Assembly: GCF_023805255.1 (NCBI RefSeq)
Contig: NZ_JAMSCK010000003.1
Span: forward strand, 434,001-498,000
Reading direction: 5' to 3'
DNA: 64,000 bases
Origin: Gramella jeungdoensis
GTDB taxonomy: Bacteria > Bacteroidota > Bacteroidia > Flavobacteriales > Flavobacteriaceae
A program made the translations under genes and the position numbers. This document shows, one piece after another, positions 45,513-54,453 of this stretch; positions within the stretch are counted from its first letter, which is position 1, and the number at the start of each line of letters is the position of its first letter. The notes under the pieces are model-generated. The model searched no databases. It saw only the letters and a list, made by a program, of their open reading frames with translations, and was not told the DNA's origin.

Positions 45513-48464
45513 ATGAGAGTTAAGACCCCAATTCTATTTGTCCTCACCGGACTTTTTTTAAGTCTTCAGTTGAATGCTCAGAGTTCCGATTTATCAGAAC
45601 CTGAATTTCTGAAATATCAGAACAGCAAATGGGTAGATTCCATCATGAAGAAATTGACACCGAATGAGAGAATCGCCCAGCTCATCCTTGTTGCAGCATA
45701 TTCCAACAGGGGAGAGGAGCATAAGCAGGAAATACTGCAACTTATTAAAGAGCAAAAGATAGGAGGCCTTATCTTCTTTCAGGGTGACCCTGAAACTCAG
45801 GCTGAACTGATGAACGATTATCAGCAGGCTGCTGAGGTGCCTCTTATCGGCGCCATAGATGCTGAATGGGGTTTGGGAATGAGACTTGATAATACCATAA
45901 GCTATCCTTTCCAGATGGCGCTTGGGGCTATACAGGATGATGACCTTATTTATAATATGGGGGAAGAAGTGGCTCGACAGGTAAAAAGAACCGGACTCCA
46001 TATTAACCTCGCGCCGGTGGTTGATGTCAACAATAATCCTGACAATCCGGTTATCAATTACCGATCTTTTGGAGAAGATAAGCAGAATGTGACTTCTAAA
46101 GGCATAGCCTATATGAAGGGAATGCAGGACCATAAGGTACTTACCACTGCGAAGCATTTTCCGGGTCATGGCGATACCGATACCGATTCTCATTATGCCC
46201 TGCCTCAGATAAACCATCCTATGGAGCGGCTGGATTCTTTGGAAATGTACCCTTTTAAAGAATTGATCGATGCAGGGATAGGCGGTGTTATGGTCGCTCA
46301 CCTGGATATTCCTGCCCTGGATTCTACGGGAGTTCCCTCCACATTATCTAAACCCATCATAACCGGAATACTTAAAGAGAGGCTTGGTTTCAAAGGGCTT
46401 ATTGTGACCGATGCGATGAACATGAAAGGGGTGACCAAGGGCAACGAACCGGGTGTAGTGGATAAAAAAGCTATTGTGGCCGGGAATGATCTTTTGGAGT
46501 TTACCGAAGATGTTCCGCGTGCCATCAAGGAAATTAGAAATGCTATTAAGGCCGGTATCATAACGCAAAAAGAAATAGATGCCCGCACAAGAAAAGTACT
46601 TGCTGTAAAGCAATGGGTGGGATTGAATAATTATGGTCCTACTAAAACTGAAGAAATTGTTGAGGAATTGAACACTCCCAACGCGAAGCTTTTAAACAGG
46701 AAACTTGTGGAGGCTTCACTTACGCTTCTTAAAAATGAAAATGATCTCCTGCCATTAAATGAGCTGGATACCCTGAAGATCGCATCTGTCTCTATTGGAG
46801 CAAAAGATGAAACTGTATTCCAGGAAACCCTGAGCCTGTATACAGCCGTTAAGCATTTTCAGTTGCCTGTTGAGGCTAAAGAATCGGAAATCGATTCAGT
46901 AAAAGAAGAGCTGGAGAAGTATAACCTGGTAATCGCAGGGGTTCATGACCAGAGCAAATACCCAAGAAACTCGGTTAGCATATCTGAAGAACTTCAGGAA
47001 TTCCTTGAAGAACTTTCAGAAAGTGAAAATACAGTCATCAGCCTTTTTAAAAACCCTTATGTAATTAACAAATTAGACGAAATTGAGGAGTCTCCGGTTC
47101 TAATTGAAGCCTACCAGGATTCTGAAACCACACAGGAAATGACAGCCCAGCTTATTTTTGGAGGAATAGGTGCCAGCGGAAAACTGCCTGTAAGTGTTGG
47201 CGAAAAGTTTAAAATGGGTGATGGGCTTGAAACAAATCCTATCAACAGGTTCAAATATACCACTCCCGAGGATGCTGGAATGGATTCTAGTATTTTATAT
47301 CCTCAGGTCGATTCACTAATGAACGAAGCTATTAACGCCAAAGCTATTCCCGGGGGTCAGATCCTTGTTGCCAGGGACGGAAAAGTAGTTATGTATAAAT
47401 CATATGGGCTGCATAAGTACAGCGATACCATAAAAGTAAAGAAGGATGATCTGTATGACCTTGCCTCGGTCACTAAAATCTCGTCGGCTTTACCGGCTTT
47501 GATGAAACTTTATGACGAGGATAAGTTTGACCTGAATGCGGGGATCGACGATTACCTTTCTTACTTCAGAAATTCCAATAAAGCAGGTGTTCCTTTCAGG
47601 CAGATATTAGCTCACCAGGCGAGGTTCAAGCCATGGATCCCGTACTGGAAGAATACTTTAAGAAACAACGGTAGTTATAAATGGAACACCTTCAAAAAGG
47701 ATTCTTCAGCCAGGTTTCCGGTAAAGATCAGCGATGAGCTTTGGCTTCATCGTAACTACCAGAGAAAGATCTTTAGAGCGATAAAAAAGTCACCGCTTGA
47801 AGATGAGGCTAAATATAAATATTCGGGCCTGGTCTTCTATCTTCTGCCTTCTATAGTAGAGGAAATTACGGGTGAAGATTTTAGAAGTTATATCAATAAG
47901 AATTTTTATGATAAACTGGGGGCAACGACGCTCACTTACAATCCTTCAGAAGAATTCCCACTTAATAGGATAGTGCCTACAGAAAGTGATTTTTTCTTCA
48001 GACATAGACCTATTCATGGAAGAGTTCATGATGAGGGCGCAATTATGATGGGGGGAGTTTCGGCCAATGCGGGGCTTTTTGCAAATGCAAACGATCTCGC
48101 AAAGCTAATGCAGGTGTACCTTAATTATGGGGAGTATGCCGGGCAAAGGTATATTTCAGAAGAGACGCTCAAAGAATTCTCCAGGACGCAGTTCCCCGAT
48201 AATGATAATCGAAGAGCTCTGGGTTTTGATAAACCAAACCTGGAATACCAGGGGGAGGACAATAACACGGCCAAAGATGCCAGCAAATACAGTTTTGGTC
48301 ATACAGGCTTTACAGGAACAATGGTGTGGGTGGATCCGGAAGAAAAGCTTCTTTATATTTTTCTTTCCAACAGGGTTCTTCCTACACGAGATAATACGAG
48401 ATTGTATAAGCTGAATACAAGAACGAAGATACAGCAGGTTCTGTATGATGCGATAAAAGAATAA
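45513..48464 (+). CDS. exported fusion: GH3 beta-N-acetylglucosaminidase (NagZ-like) plus serine beta-lactamase-fold domain
   Basis: 983 residues, signal peptide about 1-23 (LSLQLNAQ). The GH3 domain (about 35-390) has NagZ blocks AKHFPGHGDTDTDSHYALP (seen as KHFPGHGDTDTDSH near 215, with the catalytic His) and VTDAMNM with the nucleophile Asp; a GH3 C-domain (about 390-570) follows. From about 590 a class-C-like beta-lactamase/transpeptidase domain: SVTK (Ser 652, Lys 655), YSG 770-772 where Y-x-N is usual, HTG 930-932. Bacillus uses separate NagZ and AmiE proteins of exactly these families on muropeptides. ATG 45513 is preferred to a TTG at 45492. Confidence 0.93.
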   Translation: MRVKTPILFVLTGLFLSLQLNAQSSDLSEPEFLKYQNSKWVDSIMKKLTPNERIAQLILVAAYSNRGEEHKQEILQLIKEQKIGGLIFFQGDPETQAELMNDYQQAAEVPLIGAIDAEWGLGMRLDNTISYPFQMALGAIQDDDLIYNMGEEVARQVKRTGLHINLAPVVDVNNNPDNPVINYRSFGEDKQNVTSKGIAYMKGMQDHKVLTTAKHFPGHGDTDTDSHYALPQINHPMERLDSLEMYPFKELIDAGIGGVMVAHLDIPALDSTGVPSTLSKPIITGILKERLGFKGLIVTDAMNMKGVTKGNEPGVVDKKAIVAGNDLLEFTEDVPRAIKEIRNAIKAGIITQKEIDARTRKVLAVKQWVGLNNYGPTKTEEIVEELNTPNAKLLNRKLVEASLTLLKNENDLLPLNELDTLKIASVSIGAKDETVFQETLSLYTAVKHFQLPVEAKESEIDSVKEELEKYNLVIAGVHDQSKYPRNSVSISEELQEFLEELSESENTVISLFKNPYVINKLDEIEESPVLIEAYQDSETTQEMTAQLIFGGIGASGKLPVSVGEKFKMGDGLETNPINRFKYTTPEDAGMDSSILYPQVDSLMNEAINAKAIPGGQILVARDGKVVMYKSYGLHKYSDTIKVKKDDLYDLASVTKISSALPALMKLYDEDKFDLNAGIDDYLSYFRNSNKAGVPFRQILAHQARFKPWIPYWKNTLRNNGSYKWNTFKKDSSARFPVKISDELWLHRNYQRKIFRAIKKSPLEDEAKYKYSGLVFYLLPSIVEEITGEDFRSYINKNFYDKLGATTLTYNPSEEFPLNRIVPTESDFFFRHRPIHGRVHDEGAIMMGGVSANAGLFANANDLAKLMQVYLNYGEYAGQRYISEETLKEFSRTQFPDNDNRRALGFDKPNLEYQGEDNNTAKDASKYSFGHTGFTGTMVWVDPEEKLLYIFLSNRVLPTRDNTRLYKLNTRTKIQQVLYDAIKE

Positions 48465-48544
48465 TCATTATACGGGAACCGGTTAACTTAGGGAAAGCAA
48501 AATTTTTAACAATTTTAGTTTCAGAATGATAAGCGATAAAATCA

Positions 48545-48574
48545 TTGCTTAAAAATTCAGAAACTCTATATTTG
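48545..48574 (+). promoter_or_regulatory. Promoter of the outer-membrane barrel gene (TTG-N19-TATATTTG)
   Basis: TTG at 48545-48547, 19-base spacer, TATATTTG at 48567-48574, 33 bases before the ATG. An excellent match to the Bacteroidota consensus. Confidence 0.75.
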
Positions 48575-48607
48575 TTAATCTTTTGCCAAAAACTGACTTA
48601 ACCATTC

Positions 48608-51040
48608 ATGAAAATATTCAAGTTCACCCCCCTCTTATGCTTCCTCTTTCCTTATATGGTTATTTGCCAAAGCTCTGTAAACGGGAGCGTTATTAACGAG
48701 GATAATGAAGGTGTTGCCTTTGCCAATGTGATCCTGCTTAACGCACAGGATTCTACCAGCGTTTATAAAGGCACTATTTCGGAAGAAGACGGAACTTTCT
48801 ATCTGAAGGACGTTGAGGATTCAGTTTACCTGCTTAAGGTAACTTTTGTGGGCTATAAGGATGCTTTCCGGCGAATAGAGATTCAGAACAATACCGGCCT
48901 GAAGCCAGTGGTGCTTGAAGTTTCTTCTGATGCCCTGGATGAGGTCACAGTAAATGCCCGAAAACCAAAGGTAAGTCGACAGGTAGACAGGATCGTTTTT
49001 GATGTTGAGAATTCTACTCTTTCCACTGGAAATACTTATGAAATTTTAAAAAGAACCCCCGGGGTTATAGTCAGTCAGGGACAGCTACTGGTCAAGAACC
49101 GTCCTGCAACCGTATATATTAATGATAGAAAGGTTTACCTCACCAGCAGGGAGCTGCAGCAGTTACTGGAAGGCTTTTCCGCCGGCAATGTGAAATCTGT
49201 TGAGGTGATCACCAATCCTCCTGCAAAGTATGATGCGGAAGGCGGTGCCATTTTGAACATCAAAACCTCCAAAAATATTTCAATTGGTTATAAAGGAAGT
49301 CTGAATGCTTCCAATACTATCGCGGTGGTACCAAAGTATAATGTTGGAACCAGTCAATATTATAAGACCGACTGGCTTAATTTTTATGCCAGCTATAATT
49401 TTAATTACCGAAACATCTATAAGAAAGACGAAACAGAAATAGAATTTTTCAGGCCTAACGGTAATACTGATTCCTTCTGGTTTACCGATTTTGAAAGGAA
49501 CACGAAGAATCTTTCACATAGCCTGAATACTATTCTTGATTTTACTTTAAGCGAGAAAAGCAGCCTAAGCTTCAGTGCAAATATTCAGTTGACTCCAAAG
49601 TCTGATTCAGATATTGACGGTCGTACGGAGATATATGATCCACAGAATTCTCTGGATTCCCTTTTCACAACCGATAGCCGACTGGAGAATGATACAGATA
49701 ATATTCTTCTAAGTGCTTCATATAATACCAGCCTTGGAGAGAATGGAGGTTCTTTTTCTGCTGTGGCTAATTATATTGATTATACCAATAACGGGACCCA
49801 GGATTTGATGACCGAATATTTTTCCGCCGGGGGAAACCTTTTGAATGACAATTCTTTTTTCACTATAGCCGATCAAAAGAGCCAGATTTATACCGGGCAA
49901 ATGGATATTACAACTCCCATGGGAAGCGTAAATCTTGAGACCGGTCTAAAATATTCCGGTTTAAAGTCGGATAGCGGTCAGGATTTCTTCGATACCAATA
50001 CGGATTCAAGGCAATTTGTTGCTGGCCTCTCTGATGATCTTAATTATGATGAAAATATTTATGCGGCATATGCCAGTTTCACTAAAGACTGGGAGAAAAT
50101 AAGTGTAAAAGGAGGCTTAAGAGGTGAATTTACCGATGTGGAAGGAAATTCAGAGAATTTTGGAATTGTGAATACCCAGGAGTATTTTGAACTTTTTCCA
50201 ACCTTCTATTTGATGTATTCGGCTGGAGAAAATCATTCCCTGGGGCTTGATTATAGCCGAAGGATCACTAGGCCCAGGTTTCAGAGCCTTAATACCTATC
50301 GCTATTTTATTAATGAAAATAATTTCCAGGAAGGAAATCCCGATCTGAAACCGGCCATCACCAATAAGATTAATTTAAACTACACCTATAAAAATAAACT
50401 TTCCTTCGATCTTTACTGGGAAAGAGGTGATAATGCCATAGCGGTTCTTCCATTTCAGGACAATGATGCCAGAACCCTGCGCTACGTGAATGCGAATATG
50501 GATTTTGATCAGCAGTTCAGCCTGGATGTAATGTATTACAGTTATCTTAACGACTGGTGGTATCTGTATGCTTACGGTTCGGTGTATAAGCTTCAGAATG
50601 ATTTTTATGCAATTGAAAGTAATGGTCAGACTGTTACCAATGAGGTGACGAGCATGTATCTTCAGGCATACAACCAGTTCACTCTTTCAAAAGATGGTAG
50701 CTTTATTGGGGAATTAACAGGATCGTATTTACCTGATTTTATTGCAGGATCATACGATTACGAAGAGGCACAGTATGGAATAAGCATTGGCCTGAGAAAA
50801 AGCTTTTTCGATTCCCGTTTGATTACCACCATGAATGTTGACGATATTTTCAATTCGATGAATATTCCTTTAAGATCTGAATATCTCAATCAGAATAACG
50901 CGTTTTTTGCAAAACCAGAATCAAGAATGATCCGGTTCGGACTTACCTATAAATTCGGAAACTTCAAACTTAATGACAACAATCGTACAATAAATGCCGA
51001 AGAGAGCAGTCGTTTGAAGGAACAGCAGATCATGGAATAA
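48608..51040 (+). CDS. TonB-dependent receptor-like outer membrane beta-barrel protein
   Basis: 810 residues with a signal peptide (about 1-20). A carboxypeptidase-regulatory-like domain (about 22-110, NGSVINEDNEGVAFANVILL then VTFVGYK) is followed by a plug-like region (VLKRTPGV-type block seen as LKRTPGVIVSQG) and an outer-membrane barrel of the PF14905 kind (about 220-790) ending in aromatic strands (MIRFGLTYKFGNF). The ligand is unknown; no SusD follows. It has its own promoter, is in line with the GH3 gene, and may take up murein-derived or other ligands. Confidence 0.88.
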   Translation: MKIFKFTPLLCFLFPYMVICQSSVNGSVINEDNEGVAFANVILLNAQDSTSVYKGTISEEDGTFYLKDVEDSVYLLKVTFVGYKDAFRRIEIQNNTGLKPVVLEVSSDALDEVTVNARKPKVSRQVDRIVFDVENSTLSTGNTYEILKRTPGVIVSQGQLLVKNRPATVYINDRKVYLTSRELQQLLEGFSAGNVKSVEVITNPPAKYDAEGGAILNIKTSKNISIGYKGSLNASNTIAVVPKYNVGTSQYYKTDWLNFYASYNFNYRNIYKKDETEIEFFRPNGNTDSFWFTDFERNTKNLSHSLNTILDFTLSEKSSLSFSANIQLTPKSDSDIDGRTEIYDPQNSLDSLFTTDSRLENDTDNILLSASYNTSLGENGGSFSAVANYIDYTNNGTQDLMTEYFSAGGNLLNDNSFFTIADQKSQIYTGQMDITTPMGSVNLETGLKYSGLKSDSGQDFFDTNTDSRQFVAGLSDDLNYDENIYAAYASFTKDWEKISVKGGLRGEFTDVEGNSENFGIVNTQEYFELFPTFYLMYSAGENHSLGLDYSRRITRPRFQSLNTYRYFINENNFQEGNPDLKPAITNKINLNYTYKNKLSFDLYWERGDNAIAVLPFQDNDARTLRYVNANMDFDQQFSLDVMYYSYLNDWWYLYAYGSVYKLQNDFYAIESNGQTVTNEVTSMYLQAYNQFTLSKDGSFIGELTGSYLPDFIAGSYDYEEAQYGISIGLRKSFFDSRLITTMNVDDIFNSMNIPLRSEYLNQNNAFFAKPESRMIRFGLTYKFGNFKLNDNNRTINAEESSRLKEQQIME

Positions 51041-51080
51041 GACTTTAAGGCTCCATTTTTAATCAAAACATTTTATTTAG

Positions 51081-51088
51081 TAATTTTG
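51081..51088 (+). promoter_or_regulatory. -7 promoter box of dus
   Basis: TAATTTTG matches TAnnTTTG, 20 bases before the TTG start; supports that start. No clear -33. Confidence 0.5.
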
Positions 51089-51108
51089 CCACCTGAAAAA
51101 CAGAGGAT

Positions 51109-52101
51109 TTGGCAAAAATTGGAAATATAGATGTAGGAGACTTCCCGTTGCTTTTGGCACCGATGGAAGATGTGAGTGACCCGCCGTTCCGTGCTTTATG
51201 TAAGGAGCAGGGCGCCGATGTTGTGTATACCGAATTCATTTCTTCGGAAGGGCTTATTCGCGATGCTGCGAAAAGTACCATGAAACTTGATATTTATGAA
51301 AAGGAGCGTCCCGTTGGTATCCAGATCTTTGGTGCTAACCTGGATTCAATGCTTCAGTCTGTCGAGATCGTTGAGAAATCTGGTCCAGATATCATTGATA
51401 TCAACTTTGGGTGCCCGGTTAAAAAGGTTGTCTCTAAAGGGGCAGGAGCCGGTATTCTGAAGGATATTGACCTTATGGTGAAGCTAACCGAAGCCATGGT
51501 TAAACATACCAAACTACCAGTTACTGTAAAGACCCGTCTTGGTTGGGATAACGATTCCATAAAGATCGTTGAGGTAGCTGAAAGACTTCAGGATGTAGGT
51601 TGCCAGGCAATCTCGATCCACGGCCGCACCCGTGTTCAGATGTATAAAGGAGAGGCCAACTGGAAGCCTATTGCCGAAGTTAAGAACAATCAGCGTATGC
51701 ATATTCCTGTTTTTGGTAACGGAGATGTGGATTCTCCTGAAAGAGCTATGGAAATGCGTGATAAATTCGGTCTTGACGGTGCTATGATAGGCCGGGCAAG
51801 TATAGGTTATCCATGGTTCTTCAGGGAAGTAAAGCATTACTTCGAAACGGGAGAGCATTTGCCTCCACCCACTATGAAAGAAAGGCTTGACGCTGCACGC
51901 CGACACCTGCAAATGGCGATCGACTGGAAAGGTGAGAAATTAGGAGTGTTTGAAACCCGCCGTCACTATACCAATTACTTTAAAGGTATCCCACACTTTA
52001 AAGAATACCGAATGAAAATGGTAACCAGCGATGATTCAAAAGATGTTTTCGAGGCTTTTGATGAGGTGGAAAGAGAATTCTCTGACTACGAATTCGCCTG
52101 A
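51109..52101 (+). CDS. tRNA-dihydrouridine synthase (DusB-like)
   Basis: FMN-dependent enzyme reducing uridine in tRNA D-loops, 330 residues. The start is TTG at 51109, supported by a box at 51081. LLAPMEDVSDPPFRALCKEQG contains the FMN-binding entrance, DINFGCPVKKVVSKGAGAGIL holds the catalytic Cys (in FGCP), and VFGNGDVDSPERA plus DGAMIGRASIGYPWFF complete the barrel. A C-terminal helical domain is present. It overlaps the convergent FtsX-type gene by 16 bp. Confidence 0.93.
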   Translation: MAKIGNIDVGDFPLLLAPMEDVSDPPFRALCKEQGADVVYTEFISSEGLIRDAAKSTMKLDIYEKERPVGIQIFGANLDSMLQSVEIVEKSGPDIIDINFGCPVKKVVSKGAGAGILKDIDLMVKLTEAMVKHTKLPVTVKTRLGWDNDSIKIVEVAERLQDVGCQAISIHGRTRVQMYKGEANWKPIAEVKNNQRMHIPVFGNGDVDSPERAMEMRDKFGLDGAMIGRASIGYPWFFREVKHYFETGEHLPPPTMKERLDAARRHLQMAIDWKGEKLGVFETRRHYTNYFKGIPHFKEYRMKMVTSDDSKDVFEAFDEVEREFSDYEFA

Positions 52102-53300
52102 TTGAGCACCTTTTTACTTCTTCCTGCTGCAATATACGATGCAATAAGCCCCAGAGTAAATATTGTTGCCAGAACGATGAGAATGTTCTGCACTTTCATC
52201 TGAACCGGATATGGAAGGTTTGGCGTGATCATAACCAGGTCAAAATTCATCTGAAGAAATATCAGGATAATGGCAAAAATAAGGCCTATGATTCCGCCAA
52301 GACTGGTCATGAGCATGCCCTGCATAAAGAAGATATTCTTGATCTGGTTTGGCGTGGCGCCAAGGCTAAAGAGAGTTTTGATATTCTCCCGCTTATCCAG
52401 GATCATCACGATAATAGAACCTACTACGTTGAAAAGAGCAATGGTAAGGACTAGGGTAAAAATTAGATAGACAAAAAGGTTTTCAGAATTCAGCATCTTA
52501 TTCAAGGCGTCATTAAGTTCTGCCCTGGTTTTGATTAGAACCTTTCCTTCAAAAACTGCGTTAATCTCTTCTGAGACGTCTTCTATAGATGCTTCCGGTT
52601 TTAATTTGAATTCTATAGCTGAATACTCGCTTTCTTTCATGGATAGGAGATCCCTTGCAAGACCAATATTGCTAAATACATATTTATCATCCAGCTCCTC
52701 ATTCACACTGTAGATCCCACTAACGATCACCTGTCTGGTATTGAATGCATCATTCAAATTGGTCAGGGTGATTTGTCCCTTTCCGGGGATGGGAACCATT
52801 ATCTTTAGGAGGTGTTGATAATTGAAAGTTCCTACGTCCAGTAATCTTGAGAGTCCGTTGCCGATGACTACCTGCGGCTCGCTTTTGGTAAGCCAGGTGC
52901 CAAAAACTATGGAGCTGTCAATTTGATTTACCCTTCGGTAATTTTCATCAACTCCTTTTATATATGCAGGATTTGTTTTGGATTTATAGCTGAGTATGAC
53001 CCTTTCTTCAATGATCTTGCTGAATTGTTCAATCCCTTCAATTTCCTGCAGTTTCACTATTTGCTCATCAGAAACCTTAAGGATCTTTCCCTCCTGTGGA
53101 AAAGCTTTTAGATCGGGGTCGAATTCATTAGAAAAGGAAAGGCTGAAATCCCGGAGCCCTGAAAAACCGCTTAGAACGATAAATAGAGAGAAAGCCCCGG
53201 CAAAAACTCCTATCGCCGCGATAACGGTGATAATGTTTATCGCATTGCTCTTGCTCTTTGTGAACAAATAACGTTTGGCGATGTAGAGGGGGAACTTCAA
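52086..53300 (-). CDS. FtsX-like/LolC-type ABC permease
   Basis: Inner-membrane protein of 404 residues with the MacB/FtsX fold: N-terminal anchor (about 20-45), a periplasmic domain (about 50-255), and three C-terminal hydrophobic segments (about 270-300, 320-350, 365-390). N-terminal FPLYIAKRYLF and the block NVVGSIIVMILDKRENIKTLFSLGA match lipoprotein-releasing permeases (LolC/E). No ATPase gene is adjacent. The start is TTG at 53300, two bases after the rbfA stop, so translation is coupled to rbfA. Confidence 0.9.
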   Translation of the reverse strand: MKFPLYIAKRYLFTKSKSNAINIITVIAAIGVFAGAFSLFIVLSGFSGLRDFSLSFSNEFDPDLKAFPQEGKILKVSDEQIVKLQEIEGIEQFSKIIEERVILSYKSKTNPAYIKGVDENYRRVNQIDSSIVFGTWLTKSEPQVVIGNGLSRLLDVGTFNYQHLLKIMVPIPGKGQITLTNLNDAFNTRQVIVSGIYSVNEELDDKYVFSNIGLARDLLSMKESEYSAIEFKLKPEASIEDVSEEINAVFEGKVLIKTRAELNDALNKMLNSENLFVYLIFTLVLTIALFNVVGSIIVMILDKRENIKTLFSLGATPNQIKNIFFMQGMLMTSLGGIIGLIFAIILIFLQMNFDLVMITPNLPYPVQMKVQNILIVLATIFTLGLIASYIAAGRSKKVLNQANS

Positions 53301-53301
53301 A

Positions 53302-53697
53302 TTAAGATTTTTTCCGCTTGTCTAAAAGATCGGGATTGGTAATTGGGTTTTCCTTTCCTTTTATGGATTTTTCAATCCCGTCTATATACTCCAGTGAATC
53401 ATCGATGTAGAAATTAAGATCGGGCATCTTGCGCAGCTGATGTTTGGTACGCTGGGCCACTTCATGCTTTATCTTAGACTTATTCTCGTTGATCTCCTTA
53501 ATCACTTCTTCCTGGTGTTTAGAAGGGAATATACTTACATAAGCTTTTGCTATGGAAAGGTCTGTAGTCACTCTTACCTTGGAAACAGAAATCAGGATTC
53601 CTGTCCTGCCACTATCCCTGAGTGAGGTTTGTAGGATATCCGCCAGGTCCTTCTGCAATAATCCACCTATCTTCTTTTGTCTGTTTGTTTCTTCCAT
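53302..53697 (-). CDS. rbfA: 30S ribosome-binding factor RbfA
   Basis: Assists 16S rRNA 5' end maturation and 30S assembly, 131 residues. The N-terminus ETNRQKKIGGLLQKDLADIL, followed by the KH-like strand VSKVRVTTDLSIAKAYVSIFP, and the central block LRKMPDLNFYIDDSLEYIDGI are signatures. A promoter box ends 4 bases before the ATG, predicting a leaderless mRNA. Downstream it couples to the FtsX-like permease. Confidence 0.95.
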   Translation of the reverse strand: MEETNRQKKIGGLLQKDLADILQTSLRDSGRTGILISVSKVRVTTDLSIAKAYVSIFPSKHQEEVIKEINENKSKIKHEVAQRTKHQLRKMPDLNFYIDDSLEYIDGIEKSIKGKENPITNPDLLDKRKKS

Positions 53698-53701
53698 GCT
53701 A

Positions 53702-53709
53702 CAAAAGTA
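53702..53709 (-). promoter_or_regulatory. -7 promoter box of rbfA, leaderless
   Basis: Minus strand TACTTTTG, matching TAnnTTTG, ends four bases before the ATG at 53697. Transcription would begin at or just before the start codon. Confidence 0.6.
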
Positions 53710-53797
53710 AAATTTTTAACTGTGATTCTTCGGCATATAAATGAATTTGAATCATATAACAATAATTATGGATATTTGTTTTCCCAAACCGAAGTAA

Positions 53798-54196
53798 ATG
53801 AAGAGAATTGAACATATAGGAATTGCGGTAAAAGACCTTGACGCGGCTAACAAAATATATGAAGCGGTCCTCGGGGCAGAACATTATAAGACCGAAACTG
53901 TAGAAAGCGAAGGCGTATCAACCTCATTTTTTAAAATAGGAGAGAGCAAAATTGAATTACTCGCTGCAACCAATCCTGAAAGTCCCATTGCCAAATTCAT
54001 AGAAAAGCGCGGGGAAGGTATACATCATATGGCCTTCTATGTAGATGATATCAGAGCTGAAATTGAACGACTTAAAGGAGAAGGTTTTAGATTATTGAAT
54101 GATCAGCCCAAAACAGGAGCCGATAATAAGATCGTTGCATTCATGCATCCAAAGGATGCCAACGGAGTGCTGGTGGAACTCTGTCAGGAAAAATAG
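53798..54196 (+). CDS. mce: methylmalonyl-CoA epimerase
   Basis: Epimerises (S)- and (R)-methylmalonyl-CoA in propionate metabolism, 132 residues. Glyoxalase-fold (VOC) protein: RIEHIGIAVKDLDAANKIYE (metal His), SFFKIGESKIELL, GEGIHHMAFYVDD (second metal site) and NGVLVELCQEK (C-terminal Glu) give the full metal set. Length is typical. The mutase is not nearby. It is divergent from rbfA and followed by the CAT-anticodon tRNA. Confidence 0.93.
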   Translation: MKRIEHIGIAVKDLDAANKIYEAVLGAEHYKTETVESEGVSTSFFKIGESKIELLAATNPESPIAKFIEKRGEGIHHMAFYVDDIRAEIERLKGEGFRLLNDQPKTGADNKIVAFMHPKDANGVLVELCQEK

Positions 54197-54207
54197 AAAT
54201 ATTTTGT

Positions 54208-54238
54208 TTGGTGTATAAGCTGCAATTATCTAAATTTG
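54208..54238 (+). promoter_or_regulatory. Promoter of the CAT-anticodon tRNA (TTG-N20-TAAATTTG)
   Basis: TTG at 54208-54210, 20-base spacer, TAAATTTG at 54231-54238, 24 bases before the mature tRNA. Confidence 0.75.
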
Positions 54239-54262
54239 CGCTCGCGATACGAACAAGTATCA

Positions 54263-54336
54263 GGTCCCATAGCTCAGTTGGTTAGAGCACCTGACTCATA
54301 ATCAGGTGGTCCCTGGTTCGAGCCCAGGTGGGACCA
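54263..54336 (+). tRNA. tRNA with anticodon CAT (Met elongator or Ile-CAU)
   Basis: 74-nt cloverleaf: acceptor GGTCCCA/TGGGACC, anticodon stem CCTGA/TCAGG, loop CTCATAA, T-arm CCTGGTTCGAGCCCAGG, discriminator A, no encoded CCA. The CAT anticodon could be elongator Met or lysidine-modified Ile; I cannot separate these confidently. The following island suggests its 3' end served as an integration site. Confidence 0.93.
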
Positions 54337-54346
54337 CTCAGAAAGT

Positions 54347-54377
54347 AAAGCCTTGCAGAGATGCAGGGCTTTTTTTA
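54347..54377 (+). terminator. Terminator after the tRNA
   Basis: AAAGCCTTGCA pairs with TGCAGGGCTTT (one T-G pair), loop GAGA, T-run of eight. Confidence 0.88.
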
Positions 54378-54384
54378 TTTCTCT

Positions 54385-54406
54385 TGGTGAAACTATGGTG
54401 AAACTT
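54385..54406 (+). repeat. Tandem direct repeat at the island edge
   Basis: TGGTGAAACTA followed at once by TGGTGAAACTT, two 11-bp copies differing in the last base. It lies between the tRNA terminator and the first island gene, near the presumed attachment site. It could be a crossover or integrase-binding sequence; a second copy was not seen in the window. Confidence 0.45.
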
Positions 54407-54453
54407 TCAAATACTTTCTTTTTACTGTTAATGATTACTCTTTATATTTAATT

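Noticed and set aside
45594-46301. 235-codon reading frame on the minus strand
   Set aside because: It lies fully opposite the GH3 domain, whose motifs are clear; its peptide shows no domain and looks like an antisense shadow.
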